From positions 1 to 39,912 of the forward strand of contig CALKXS010000038.1 in the NCBI GenBank assembly GCA_938003745.1: DNA of 39,912 bases. The letters are read 5' to 3'. Positions within the stretch are counted from its first letter, which is position 1. Every line of letters starts with the position of its first letter. Shown here piece by piece: positions 27,152 through 36,900 of the stretch. Under the pieces are notes generated by a model. That model made no database searches and was not told where the DNA came from. It saw nothing but the letters and a program-made list of their open reading frames with translations. This stretch comes from an uncultured Algibacter sp. (lineage in GTDB: Bacteria > Bacteroidota > Bacteroidia > Flavobacteriales > Flavobacteriaceae). A program made the translations under genes and the position numbers.

Positions 27152-28207
27152 TTATTTCTTTAAAGTGAAGTAAAATATTGACCCTTTTCCTAGTTGAGAT
27201 TCCAGCCATATTTTCCCATCGTATGCACTTACAATTTTTTTACAAATTGATAGCCCGATGCCTGTGGCATTATGGTTATTTTCTAACTTTTGAAAAGGCT
27301 TAAAAACTTTTTCAAAATATGGAGCCTCTATACCTTTACCATTATCCTTAATATAAAACTGCCAGTAACCTGATTGTTCTGTAAAACCAATATCAATAAT
27401 TCCTTTTTCTTTATCAATGTACTTTATTGCATTATCTATTAAGTTTTCAAACAATTGCTTGAGCCTAAATTTATCACCGTTTATAATAGGTAAATTTTTG
27501 GATACATTAACGGTTACATGATCTGGAATTGAAAACGACAATAATACTTCGTTAAGTATTGTATTGATACTTAAATCACAAATTTGTGATTTATTTTTAT
27601 TTATTGTTGAATAATTTAAAATACCGCTAATCAAATTATCCATTTTTTCAACGTTGGCTCTAATTAGTTTCAAATTTTCAGATTTATTACCTGTTTCTGA
27701 CTCGCTCTCTTCTATTTCCTGATTTAACCAAGTTGTTAGCGCATCAATACTTCTTAAAGGTGATTTCAAATCATGAGATACCAAGTATGCATAATCACTT
27801 AACTCCTGATTCTGAACCTCTAACGTATTCAAAAGCTTCTCCCGTTGCTCATTCATATCAATGATATCCTTTGTTTGTTTATCAATAAATTCTGCCAGTT
27901 TTAAGCCATCTAAATTTAATGTATCTCTCTTTTCTTCTCCTGGTAAGCCATGAAACTTTAAAGTTTCAATAACATTATTAAGTTTATCTATTAGATTACT
28001 TTGTATTAACGTTTCTTGCCTTAACCTTGTATTTGCTTCAGATAACTCTTCTGAGCTAATAGACATTGCTCTTTGTTGCATCAAATACTGATCATCAAAA
28101 TTCTCATAAGATCTATTTACAGCATCAATAAATGCCACTAAATCTTCATTTGACACGTTTTTATTGCTCAAATATTTACTTACCTGATGCTTTAGTAATG
28201 AATTCAT
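27152..28207 (-). CDS. Soluble sensor histidine kinase (NahK-like)
   Basis: A 351-residue kinase without membrane segments. Residues 1-140 are helical/coiled coil; FIDAVNRSYENFDDQ and SISSEELSEANTRLR resemble the N-terminus of kinases that accompany FIST/NosP proteins. The H-box is SHDLKSPLRS (His145). The ATPase domain has LFENLIDNAIKY (N box), IKDNGKGIE (G1) and GIGLSICKKIV (G2). No receiver is fused. Its ATG overlaps the FIST gene stop by one base (TAATG), which supports a sensor-kinase pair. Confidence 0.92.
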   Translation of the reverse strand: MNSLLKHQVSKYLSNKNVSNEDLVAFIDAVNRSYENFDDQYLMQQRAMSISSEELSEANTRLRQETLIQSNLIDKLNNVIETLKFHGLPGEEKRDTLNLDGLKLAEFIDKQTKDIIDMNEQREKLLNTLEVQNQELSDYAYLVSHDLKSPLRSIDALTTWLNQEIEESESETGNKSENLKLIRANVEKMDNLISGILNYSTINKNKSQICDLSINTILNEVLLSFSIPDHVTVNVSKNLPIINGDKFRLKQLFENLIDNAIKYIDKEKGIIDIGFTEQSGYWQFYIKDNGKGIEAPYFEKVFKPFQKLENNHNATGIGLSICKKIVSAYDGKIWLESQLGKGSIFYFTLKK

Positions 28208-29340
28208 TATTCACTTATTAACGTTACCGCCATTGTTTGATTATGCAATTGACACATGTTTTCTCCTTCAAAAGGAGCTATTTCTCCATACGAATAAAAT
28301 CCAGATACTGTAATTTCGTTACCAAGAACCCCTTTAGCCTCTTGCACTTCTTCAATAGTACGTTGATCTAATATAAGCTTTCTACCAATACAACTAACCA
28401 TAATAGCTAATTGCGGCTTATCTTTTTTATATTCCAATGCTTGTTTTACAGCGAACTCAGAAGACCTAACTAAACGATCAACATTGGTCATCATAAGTTG
28501 CACTTTAGAATTCACTGGTATATCTCCAGCAAAAATCATTGCATTATATTCCTCATTAATATTTAATACTGTCCTTACATAAGGTTGTGCATCATCATCA
28601 GATTTCACACCTAACGGAAACAATAAAGCTGCAGAAGGCAATTGAGCTGATTTATCCCCTAAATACCGTTTATACAAATCTAAAGCTGGTTTATTATCTA
28701 GCTCATATAAAATATTTGCTTTTGATTTTGTCACAATACGCTCTGGGCCAAAAGGTTTCCACCCTCCGTGAACTGAAGATGTTGCCTCAAATGACTCTCC
28801 ATAAAACCCTATGGCAACTATTTCTCCATCTTTAGGGTTTTCATTATATGATACTATTGTTCTTTCAAATCTATCTCCATCTGCCACCAAGCCACCAGTT
28901 ATTAGCACCTCATTTTTAGCTGCAAAATTCATTCCTCTGGCTAATTCACTACCATTAACAAAACTACCATCAGATATCACCATAATATACTTTAAATCAT
29001 CATGGGATAAATTATTAACAAGCTCAACACCAGCATCATAACTATTTGAATCTGTTTCAGATAAATTTATTGTTTCTATTTCAAATTTACTTTTTTCAAA
29101 TTCTATAGCAGTAATTGTAATGCAATCATCTTCCACCAAGTTAGCGGTTATATTACCACTTGTAGAACCAAATACAATATGCGCTTTTTTAAAAAGCTTT
29201 TTTATGCTTTTATACACACTCTCATCTTCTAAATCATATCTATTCCCAAAAACCAATACTAGAGGAGATTCTAATTCTATTTTAGGCGATAAATATTCCC
29301 AATCACTATTTTTATATTTTCTTAATTGAACAGTCTTCAT
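28207..29340 (-). CDS. FIST-domain protein, NosP-type candidate nitric oxide sensor
   Basis: A 377-residue soluble protein with FIST_N and FIST_C domains: FGSTSGNI, MVISDGSFVNGSEL and VHGGWKPFGP in the first part, and SCIGRKLILDQRTIEE, GFYSYGEIAPF and CQLHNQTMAVTLI at the end, the last being the classic FIST_C signature. Some FIST proteins (NosP) are haem proteins that sense nitric oxide and control a neighbouring kinase; the kinase directly downstream fits. The haem ligand cannot be assigned here. FIST proteins of other kinds bind small ligands such as amino acids, so NosP identity rests on context. Confidence 0.9.
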   Translation of the reverse strand: MKTVQLRKYKNSDWEYLSPKIELESPLVLVFGNRYDLEDESVYKSIKKLFKKAHIVFGSTSGNITANLVEDDCITITAIEFEKSKFEIETINLSETDSNSYDAGVELVNNLSHDDLKYIMVISDGSFVNGSELARGMNFAAKNEVLITGGLVADGDRFERTIVSYNENPKDGEIVAIGFYGESFEATSSVHGGWKPFGPERIVTKSKANILYELDNKPALDLYKRYLGDKSAQLPSAALLFPLGVKSDDDAQPYVRTVLNINEEYNAMIFAGDIPVNSKVQLMMTNVDRLVRSSEFAVKQALEYKKDKPQLAIMVSCIGRKLILDQRTIEEVQEAKGVLGNEITVSGFYSYGEIAPFEGENMCQLHNQTMAVTLISE

Positions 29341-29345
29341 AACAC

Positions 29346-31322
29346 TTACTTTTTAATTGTAAAAAAGAATATAGTACCTACATTTACCTCACTTTCTAAC
29401 CAAATCTCTCCTCCATGTAAATCAACAATCTTCTTAACTATTGACAATCCAATACCTGTAGAGTCCTTTCTTTTATTTAAAGCGTGAAAAACCTTAAATA
29501 TCTTATTATGATGCTTAGGCTCTATCCCAATACCATTATCTTTAATTGAAAACTTATAGTAATCTGACTGTTCTAAAACATCAACTTTTACAATTCCATT
29601 ATCCTTGTCTATAAATTTTATAGCATTACTTATTAAATTCTGAAACAGTTGTTGTAGTTTAGTTTTGTAACCAACAACAACAGGTAATTTGTTATTTATT
29701 TCTATTTTTATATGTTCTGGTTTATACATTATTTGCACCAAACCAGTTATGACGTCTTCTAAATCAACACTTGTTTTTTCTCCAGATTCATTTCCTATAC
29801 TTGAATAAGTTAAAACATCAGAAATAAGTTGATCCATCTTTTCTAAAGTATTTTCTATATGCTCAATATTTTGAATACTAGTTCTATCCAACTTACCCTT
29901 ATTATCTTCTTTTAACCAAGTAACTAAAGCATTGATGCTTCTTAAAGGCGACTTTAAATCATGGGAAACGACATGAGCATATTCTTCCAACTCATCATTA
30001 CTCTTACCTAACTGAATAAGCAACTTCTCTTTTTGCAATTCAAGATTTTTTATATCTGTAATATCCCAATGTACTCCAATAGAACCAATAATTTCTCCGT
30101 TTAAGTTGTAATTAGGACCTCCACTTATTAACCAATATCTAATTTCTCCTACTTTATTTTTAACTTTAACTTCATACGAACTTGATTCTCCATTAAGGCA
30201 TCTATTACTTTCTTTTTCGAAAATTTCAACTCCTTCTTTAACAGGAAATAATTCACCACTCTTTTTCCCAACAAGTTCTTCTTCTAAATATCCAGAAATT
30301 TCTAAAAAACTTTGATTTACCATTAAGATTACTCCCTTAGAATCTACCTCAACTAATCCTAAATGCATGTTAGCAATTATATTTCTATATTTTTGTCTTT
30401 GCGCTTCTATACTCTTTTCATATTTTCTTTTAAGAGTTACATCCTTATAAGTCCAAAGATGCCCTTTATAATTATCTTTTTCAAAAACAGGAATATAATC
30501 GCGCTCTATAATTTTACCATCAACCATTAATAGTTCTTCTCCTATAATATCTTTTTTATATTTATTTATTTCATCAATTCTGCTAATAAAGCCTTCTTGA
30601 TTAACAAATAAATTTTTATTGTTATCAATTACCGTGGTACATCCCTTACCTATAATTTTATTTGGAGCTTCATTTATCTTAAAAATTTCACAAAATTTAT
30701 TGTTTGACAAAACAATTTTCCTGTTTTCATCTACCAATAAAATACCGCTCTCTAAGTTCATTATGAGTGTAGATAATCTATTCTCGGACTCTATTAATAA
30801 ATCTTCTGCCTTTTTAGCTTCTGTAATATCTCTAACTATCCCTTGCGCAGCAACTGGAATACCTTGATCATAAATTATACTAGCATTTATATGCACTAGT
30901 TTTTCTTCATTTTTTTTAGTAATAATATTTACCTGAAAATCTGTTATCGCTCCAGTTTTCAAAAGCTCTTTAAAAGAATCTGCAACTCTGTATTTTTCAT
31001 TTAAAGCAACCATTTCAATGAGGTTATAATCTTCCTTAGAATCAATGAAACCTAATAGAGATATTGCTGCATCATTCATTTTTAGTATATAACCAGATAG
31101 ATCCATAATAACATACGCATCTACAATGTTTTCAAAAACACCTTGTAATTGGGAATCTGTTTTGCCTAGTAAAGCCTCTAGCTCTGTATGTGACTTTTCT
31201 AGTTTACGATTAGCTTCGTATAACTCTGCAGATTTATTTTCCAGAATTTTTTCAGCCGCTTTTCTTGCTGCTTTTTCTCTTTTGAGAGAACGTTGTAGTA
31301 GTTCTAGTTGATTTTGGCTCAT
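29346..31322 (-). CDS. Soluble PAS-domain histidine kinase (H-NOX partner candidate)
   Basis: A 658-residue kinase without membrane segments. A coiled coil (1 to about 60) precedes three PAS domains (about 60-170, 180-290, 305-425; for example VDAYVIMDLSGYILKMND, SGILLVDENRKIVLSN, LGLVEVDSKGVILMVN). The H-box SHDLKSPLRSINAL lies near residue 455, almost identical to that of the second kinase. N box LFQNLISNAIKF, G1 IKDNGIGIE and G2 GIGLSIVKKIV follow. Its ATG overlaps the H-NOX stop by one base, so it is the likely partner of H-NOX. It may sense a further signal through its PAS domains. Confidence 0.93.
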   Translation of the reverse strand: MSQNQLELLQRSLKREKAARKAAEKILENKSAELYEANRKLEKSHTELEALLGKTDSQLQGVFENIVDAYVIMDLSGYILKMNDAAISLLGFIDSKEDYNLIEMVALNEKYRVADSFKELLKTGAITDFQVNIITKKNEEKLVHINASIIYDQGIPVAAQGIVRDITEAKKAEDLLIESENRLSTLIMNLESGILLVDENRKIVLSNNKFCEIFKINEAPNKIIGKGCTTVIDNNKNLFVNQEGFISRIDEINKYKKDIIGEELLMVDGKIIERDYIPVFEKDNYKGHLWTYKDVTLKRKYEKSIEAQRQKYRNIIANMHLGLVEVDSKGVILMVNQSFLEISGYLEEELVGKKSGELFPVKEGVEIFEKESNRCLNGESSSYEVKVKNKVGEIRYWLISGGPNYNLNGEIIGSIGVHWDITDIKNLELQKEKLLIQLGKSNDELEEYAHVVSHDLKSPLRSINALVTWLKEDNKGKLDRTSIQNIEHIENTLEKMDQLISDVLTYSSIGNESGEKTSVDLEDVITGLVQIMYKPEHIKIEINNKLPVVVGYKTKLQQLFQNLISNAIKFIDKDNGIVKVDVLEQSDYYKFSIKDNGIGIEPKHHNKIFKVFHALNKRKDSTGIGLSIVKKIVDLHGGEIWLESEVNVGTIFFFTIKK

Positions 31323-31861
31323 TAATTTTTATTAATTAAAAACTTAACCTCAGTACCATCTTCTTTCAATTTTTCTAAAACAATTGTTGCTGTTGAATTA
31401 AAATATTCGAAAGTTTTATTCATTAAACCTAAACCAAAATGATGCATAGCTCTACTAGACTTATAAATCATTGTTAATGAAGTCCTAGTTTTTTTTATAA
31501 CCTCAAAAGTTGGTAATTCTGCATCAGGATAAATTTTTCGAACTTCAACATGAATATGATCTTCTATTGAAGATAACATTTCAATAGGATCTTTATAAGT
31601 AGCTAAAAGACCAGGATAATTATCTTCTAATACACTAAAAAAATGTTCAGCATAAACTAACAACATATCATCAATAGCTATTCCTGTATTAGTACTTAAA
31701 TGTTCTAATAATTGAAGCATTTCTGAAAATTTATAAGTACCCACCGTTGTATAGGCTCCTTCAGATTCTAAATTAGATTCGGTAATAATCTTATCAACCA
31801 TTTCTAAACCAAACTTATCCTCAACTAATTCTAAAAATTCAGTAAACACTATACCTTTCAT
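31322..31861 (-). CDS. H-NOX haem nitric oxide-binding sensor
   Basis: A 179-residue stand-alone H-NOX (HNOB) protein. The start MKGIVFTEFLELVEDKFG is typical. His104 in IHVEVRKIYPDAELP is the expected proximal haem ligand, and Tyr133-x-Ser135-x-Arg137 is the conserved YxSxR motif that holds the haem propionates. The position of the distal tyrosine that allows oxygen binding in some H-NOX proteins is occupied by Phe142 by my alignment, which points to a nitric oxide-selective sensor. It starts one base behind the CheY-like gene and overlaps the PAS kinase gene. Confidence 0.95.
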   Translation of the reverse strand: MKGIVFTEFLELVEDKFGLEMVDKIITESNLESEGAYTTVGTYKFSEMLQLLEHLSTNTGIAIDDMLLVYAEHFFSVLEDNYPGLLATYKDPIEMLSSIEDHIHVEVRKIYPDAELPTFEVIKKTRTSLTMIYKSSRAMHHFGLGLMNKTFEYFNSTATIVLEKLKEDGTEVKFLINKN

Positions 31862-32275
31862 TTATACTAATTTTAACTCATTAATACTCCAATACTCAAG
31901 AACCTTCTCAATTTTTAAAACGTAATCTTCGTACTTTAATGGTTTTAAAACATATCCCGCTATTCCTATTTTATAACACTCCAATAAATCTTTTTGATTA
32001 TTTGAAGTTGTTAATATTACTGTGGGTATATACCTTAAAACTTCATCTTTTTTAAGAATACTTAAAAATTCAATACCATTAATTCTCGGCATATTTAGGT
32101 CTAATAAAATAATATCTGGTAACTCTTCTTTTTTTTGTAAAAACTGTAAAGCTTCCTCTCCGTTGTTTGTCTCTATAATTTTATGTTTTAAATCAAGTGA
32201 CGAAATTGTTCTATTCAATTTCATCACTTCAATCATATCATCTTCAATCAATAATACATTTAGAACTCTCATCAT
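31862..32275 (-). CDS. CheY/Rcp1-like response regulator
   Basis: A 137-residue single receiver domain. LLIEDD gives the acidic residues, Asp59 in ILLDLNMP is the phospho-acceptor, VILTTSN has the Thr and YVLKPLKYEDY the Lys. The form resembles Rcp1-type regulators that act with bilin or PAS kinases. It opens the seven-gene signalling operon; its stop touches the H-NOX start. No output domain is present, so it may act through protein contact or as a phosphate sink. Confidence 0.93.
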   Translation of the reverse strand: MMRVLNVLLIEDDMIEVMKLNRTISSLDLKHKIIETNNGEEALQFLQKKEELPDIILLDLNMPRINGIEFLSILKKDEVLRYIPTVILTTSNNQKDLLECYKIGIAGYVLKPLKYEDYVLKIEKVLEYWSINELKLV

Positions 32276-32295
32276 AATTAAATTTTAGGTTGGGT

Positions 32296-32308
32296 TTAAC
32301 TTTGTTAA
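32296..32308. promoter_or_regulatory. Small inverted repeat upstream of the NO-sensor operon
   Basis: TTAAC-TTT-GTTAA, a 5-3-5 inverted repeat 20 bases upstream of the first ATG of the signalling operon. It could be an operator, but it is short and AT-rich, so chance is quite possible. Confidence 0.25.
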
Positions 32309-32323
32309 GATAATCTAATAAAC

Positions 32324-32473
32324 ATGAATCAAAATTACATCTTCGACAAACCTCAAAAGTACGTAGATGAAAACACTAAAAGTATCGACGAATGACATTT
32401 TAAAGCTGCTCACCACAATTATAGATATAAATAAACTGATAAGAACTATCAATTATTGGCAGGAATGGAAAAG
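32324..32473 (+). pseudogene. Decayed small plus-strand gene with in-frame stops
   Basis: Starting at ATG 32324 the plus strand reads MNQNYIFDKPQKYVDENTKS and on to IDE, then TGA, then HFKAAHHNYRYK, TAA, TDKNYQLLAGMEK, TAA. The polar, non-repetitive composition across the stops looks like protein; TGA could derive from a Trp codon and the first TAA from Glu, Gln or Lys by single changes. I do not recognise the family. It lies in the gap between two minus-strand operons and seems to be a gene remnant of about 50 codons. Confidence 0.4.
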
Positions 32474-32511
32474 TAAAAGCTTACGTAAAACTCAAAAACC
32501 AAAGCTAATAT

Positions 32512-33948
32512 TTAGCCTTTTTTTATTAAAGTTTTCTTTTTAAAACTATCTTTCGGAGCTTCACAAAGTGAGCATTCATAGGTATTTGGAAGGCTATCAA
32601 ATGGTGTATTCTCTTCTATACTCTGAGTTAAATCACCATAAACTTCATTATAAACAGTTAAACATTCTGTACATTGATAGACTTCTACTACAGAATGCTC
32701 TTTAACCTCGTTAATAGATATTTCACTATCTTTCTCTGTTCCCAATTGTTCAAAATACAACTGACTAAGCTCCATTAATAGTCCAGAAAGTTCAACCTTA
32801 TCGACATCTTGCACGTGCATTATATATTGACGCGTGTTTGGGTCAAAATCTTTTGCATATAATAAATTGTATGTATCTCTAATTTTAAAACCACTAACTA
32901 CTTCTGGTTGTTTATTCTTCTCTATTACGATAGAAGTAAAATTATGAGTATCGCTCTCAAAACTGGTAATTCCAAAAGTTAAACCATATGTACTAATATC
33001 ATTTTGGTCAAAATTAGTAACTAAATATTTCTTTAAACTTAAAGCTTCTTTATCATTAACCGGTAAATGCCAATTCATCTCCAACATAGAATGACGCACA
33101 TTTATACCAAACTTGCCTAGAAACTTTTCCCATTTTAATTTTGAATGCAGCGGGATACCTTTTACTATAAAAGACTTCCATGGTGTAATCGAAATTTTAC
33201 CTATTTTATTTTCTGAACACAACTCGCACATCGCTTTTAAGAAAGGAATATCATATCTATTATTTCTCCAATAGAGACCCAACCAATACCTATCTGTACC
33301 AATGCGATTCATTCCTTCATAATAAGGAAACGGGTAAAAAGGAACCTCTAATGCTTTATCTACGGTTCTATTATTAGTATCTACTCCATCACTAACCAAA
33401 TCAAAAACAGTTTCAATAGTTTCTGGTTCTTCTTGTAATATATTCTCTATAGCTAATTCAATTTTATCCATATCCCAGCTATAAATAAGTGCAGGGTACA
33501 TTTGTGTTTTTTCCCAATCTGGTAATCTAACAAACAAATACCAATAGTCTTCATGCTCAGAAGCTACAAAGTTCACATTACCGGTATATAAAGGCACTAA
33601 ACGTTGTTTAGGATCTGTTATATTAACCCTTAACTTAGGCTTATACTTAAACTGCTCAATGATATATAAATACTTATCACTTGTTAACCATGATGTACTT
33701 GCTAAAATCTCAGCAGAAACGTATGATGACGCTATGTTTTCAACGCCATCCCTCTTTGGTTTAATAAATTGAATTTTATCAAACTGATCAAACTTATTTT
33801 CATCTATTTCCTCAGGAAAAATAATATCTTGACGCGAACCAAACGATATAGCATCTAATCCTAAAGCCTCTGCTGCTTCACAAATATATTTTAATTCTCC
33901 AGGAGATAATACACCTCCATTTATTGCTAATCTATATGGTTCTATCAT
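32512..33948 (-). CDS. Sulfite/nitrite reductase-like protein with C-terminal rubredoxin
   Basis: A 478-residue protein. The N-terminus, YRLAINGGVLSPGELKYICEAAE, resembles the ferredoxin-like half-domain of nitrite/sulfite reductases, and a second such repeat seems present around residue 300. The C-terminus is a rubredoxin domain with Cys426, Cys429, Cys459 and Cys462 as iron ligands. The C-x5-C...C-x3-C motif that holds the 4Fe-4S cluster and sirohaem in true reductases is absent, so it is unlikely to reduce nitrite itself. It follows the nitrate reductase with one base overlap and is best seen as its electron-transfer partner. Confidence 0.82.
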   Translation of the reverse strand: MIEPYRLAINGGVLSPGELKYICEAAEALGLDAISFGSRQDIIFPEEIDENKFDQFDKIQFIKPKRDGVENIASSYVSAEILASTSWLTSDKYLYIIEQFKYKPKLRVNITDPKQRLVPLYTGNVNFVASEHEDYWYLFVRLPDWEKTQMYPALIYSWDMDKIELAIENILQEEPETIETVFDLVSDGVDTNNRTVDKALEVPFYPFPYYEGMNRIGTDRYWLGLYWRNNRYDIPFLKAMCELCSENKIGKISITPWKSFIVKGIPLHSKLKWEKFLGKFGINVRHSMLEMNWHLPVNDKEALSLKKYLVTNFDQNDISTYGLTFGITSFESDTHNFTSIVIEKNKQPEVVSGFKIRDTYNLLYAKDFDPNTRQYIMHVQDVDKVELSGLLMELSQLYFEQLGTEKDSEISINEVKEHSVVEVYQCTECLTVYNEVYGDLTQSIEENTPFDSLPNTYECSLCEAPKDSFKKKTLIKKG

Positions 33949-36900
33949 TACGCTAGTACTTTTGAATTATGAAGTATTTCTCTAACTTCTGTTTTACAAC
34001 TTCCGCATCCTAAACCTGCTCCCGTTTTATTACACAACTCTGTAAAATCGGTACAACCTTTTGCTATGGCATCTTCTAAATTATCTTCTCCCACTTGACT
34101 ACATGAACAAACTAACTTACCTAAAACAGGTTCTGTATTTGAAGCGCCGCGAAGTAAACTGTTTCGCTTATCAGCCATCTCAATCTTACTCTCAATCATG
34201 CCTTTAAATTCGGCAAACTCATTTTTATCGCCCATTAAAACCGCACCGACCAACAAATCATCTTTTACGATACATTTTTTGTAATAACGCTTTTTCATAT
34301 CTGTAAAAATAATTTCCTCATAACTATCATCGTTATCAGGAACATTTATTTCACCTATACTACACAGGTTTAAATCATTGAATTTTAAAATATTCATTAA
34401 AACAGATCCGCTGTATGCACAACTAATATCTCCTGCTATAAAGTTTGCCAAAATATTAGCTTGCTCCTCTGCTGCAGATGTAATTCCGAATAACTGATTT
34501 TTAAATTCTGCAATTTCTCCAATCGCAAAAATATCTGGGTGAGACGTTTGTAAATGTTGATTTACTTTTACACCTCTACTACAATCTAAACCATTAGTTC
34601 TAGCTATTTCAATATTAGGAATTGTACCTATAGCATACACAATTGCATTTGTAGTTATAAATTTTCCACTTTTTAATGTGATGTTTAATTCTCCTGTATC
34701 TTCATCATCGAACACCGTACTTACTTCGTTATCAAAATAAATTTGAATTCCACGTTCCTGCACATCTAATGCTAATAACTTACTTGAAATTTTATCTAAC
34801 TGACGCTCCATTAAACGTGATGCACGTTGGATAATAGTGATTTTAGCATTCTTATGTTTCATCGCAGCTGCTAATTCCAATCCTAATAACCCTCCACCAA
34901 CAATAACAACGTGTTGCTCTTCTGGAGGCAAGCCTGTAGCATCCAAATAATTTTTAAAACTATCTGCATCCTGTTTATTTCGCATTGTAAAACGCCCTGG
35001 CAAATCTATTTGAACATCTTTTGGTATAAAAGCTCTACTTCCCGTTGCTAAAATTAGTTTATCAAATGTATGTTCTTCTCCATTACTATCTGTAACAACT
35101 TTATTTTCTTTATCTAATTTAGAAATTTGAGTTTCTGGATGTAAATGAATATTTAACTTACTTAATTCTAGTTCTTTAATTTTAAGAAGTTGCTCCCAAG
35201 TTAATTCTTCGGTAACATATTCTGGCAACAATACTCTGTTATAAAACAGGTTTGGTTCTTTTGAAAACACATGAATTTCATCAACCTCATTGTATTCTCT
35301 ATAATTTTGAATAAATCGAAACGATGCTGCCCCTGCACCAACAATAATAATTTTATCGACAGGCTTTTTATATTTTGAAACTGATACCCTTGTAAATTTA
35401 AAATCTGGTTCTTTAGAAACAGGGTCTACATGCGTATTGGTTAAATTATTAGTTCTATTTAAATTGCTTTGAAGCTGTTTCCCCCAATGCATTGGCAAAA
35501 ACACAACGCCTTTTTTAATGTTATCTGTAATATTTGCACGAACTCTTACTACACCGTTTTCTCCTTTTATTTCAGCAATATCACCTTCTTTAATTTTACA
35601 CAAATAAGCATCAACAGGATTAATTTCTAAAACCGGTGTTGGGTAATGTGTTTTTAAACGTGACACCTTACCTGTTTTGGTCATAGTATGCCACTGGTCT
35701 CTAACACGACCTGTAGTTAATATCAAAGGAAAATCTTCATTTGGCATTACCGAGGTATTTTCTATATGCGTAGGTAAATTAAATTGTGCCTTTTCCGATG
35801 GTGTATAAAACCTTTTATCTTCAAAAAGTCTTGGCGTTCCTTGGTGTCTGTATTCTGGAACCGGCCATTGAAACGTTCCCTCGTTCTTTAATCTATCATA
35901 ATTTAAAAAGGACACATCAATATTTGTTCCTTTAGTCATTGATGCATACTCATCATAAATCTCACTCGCGCTATTAAAATTAAAGCCTCTAAAACCCATA
36001 CGCTGTGCGAAATCACAAAATATTTCAACATCTGATCTTGCTTCACCTGGTGCATCAACTTCTTTTGGCAAATATGAAATTCGTCGCTCAGAATTCGTCA
36101 TCGTCCCCTCTTTCTCTAACCATCCGGCTGCTGGCAGCACTAAATCCGCAAAAGCGACAGTATCTGCTTTATGAGATATATCTTGAAGCACAACAAACTT
36201 GGCGTTTTTCATGGCTTTTTCTATACGGTTTGAATTTGGCATACTCACCAACGGATTGGTACAAGCAATCCAAACCGCTTTCATTTTTCCGCTTTCAAGC
36301 GCATCAAACATTTCGGTAGCTGTTAATCCTGGTTTTGGATTAATCTTATCAACACCCCAAAATTCAGCAACTTCTCGACGATGCTCTTCATTTCCTAAAT
36401 CTTTATGAACCGCCAATAAATTAGCCATTCCTCCTACTTCACGACCACCCATAGCATTTGGCTGACCTGTTAATGAAAAAGGTCCCGCTCCTGGTTTTCC
36501 AACTTGCCCTGTAATTAAGGATAAGTTTAAAAGCGATACATTTTTATCTGTACCCACTACACTTTGGTTAAGCCCCATAGCCCACATACTTATAAAGCCT
36601 TTTGAAAGCCCTATAATATCTGCTGCTTTTTTAATATTCTTCTCTTCAACACCACATAATTTTGATGCTTTCTTCACTGAAGTTTTAAAAATTAATTCTT
36701 TATAATCTGAAAATCCTTCGGTATGATTATTTATAAATTCTTCGTCTATCAATCCGCGTTCAAACAAGCATCTACTAATAACATTATATAAAATTACATC
36801 GGTACCAGGAAGTAATTGCAAATGTAAATCTGCGAAATTAGCTGAATCTGTTTTTCGCGGATCGATAACAATAATCTGTACTTCAGGATTTTCTTCTTTA

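Noticed and set aside
36005-36319. Plus-strand frame of 104 codons
   Set aside because: Opposite the molybdopterin domain of the nitrate reductase; no motif or leader of its own.
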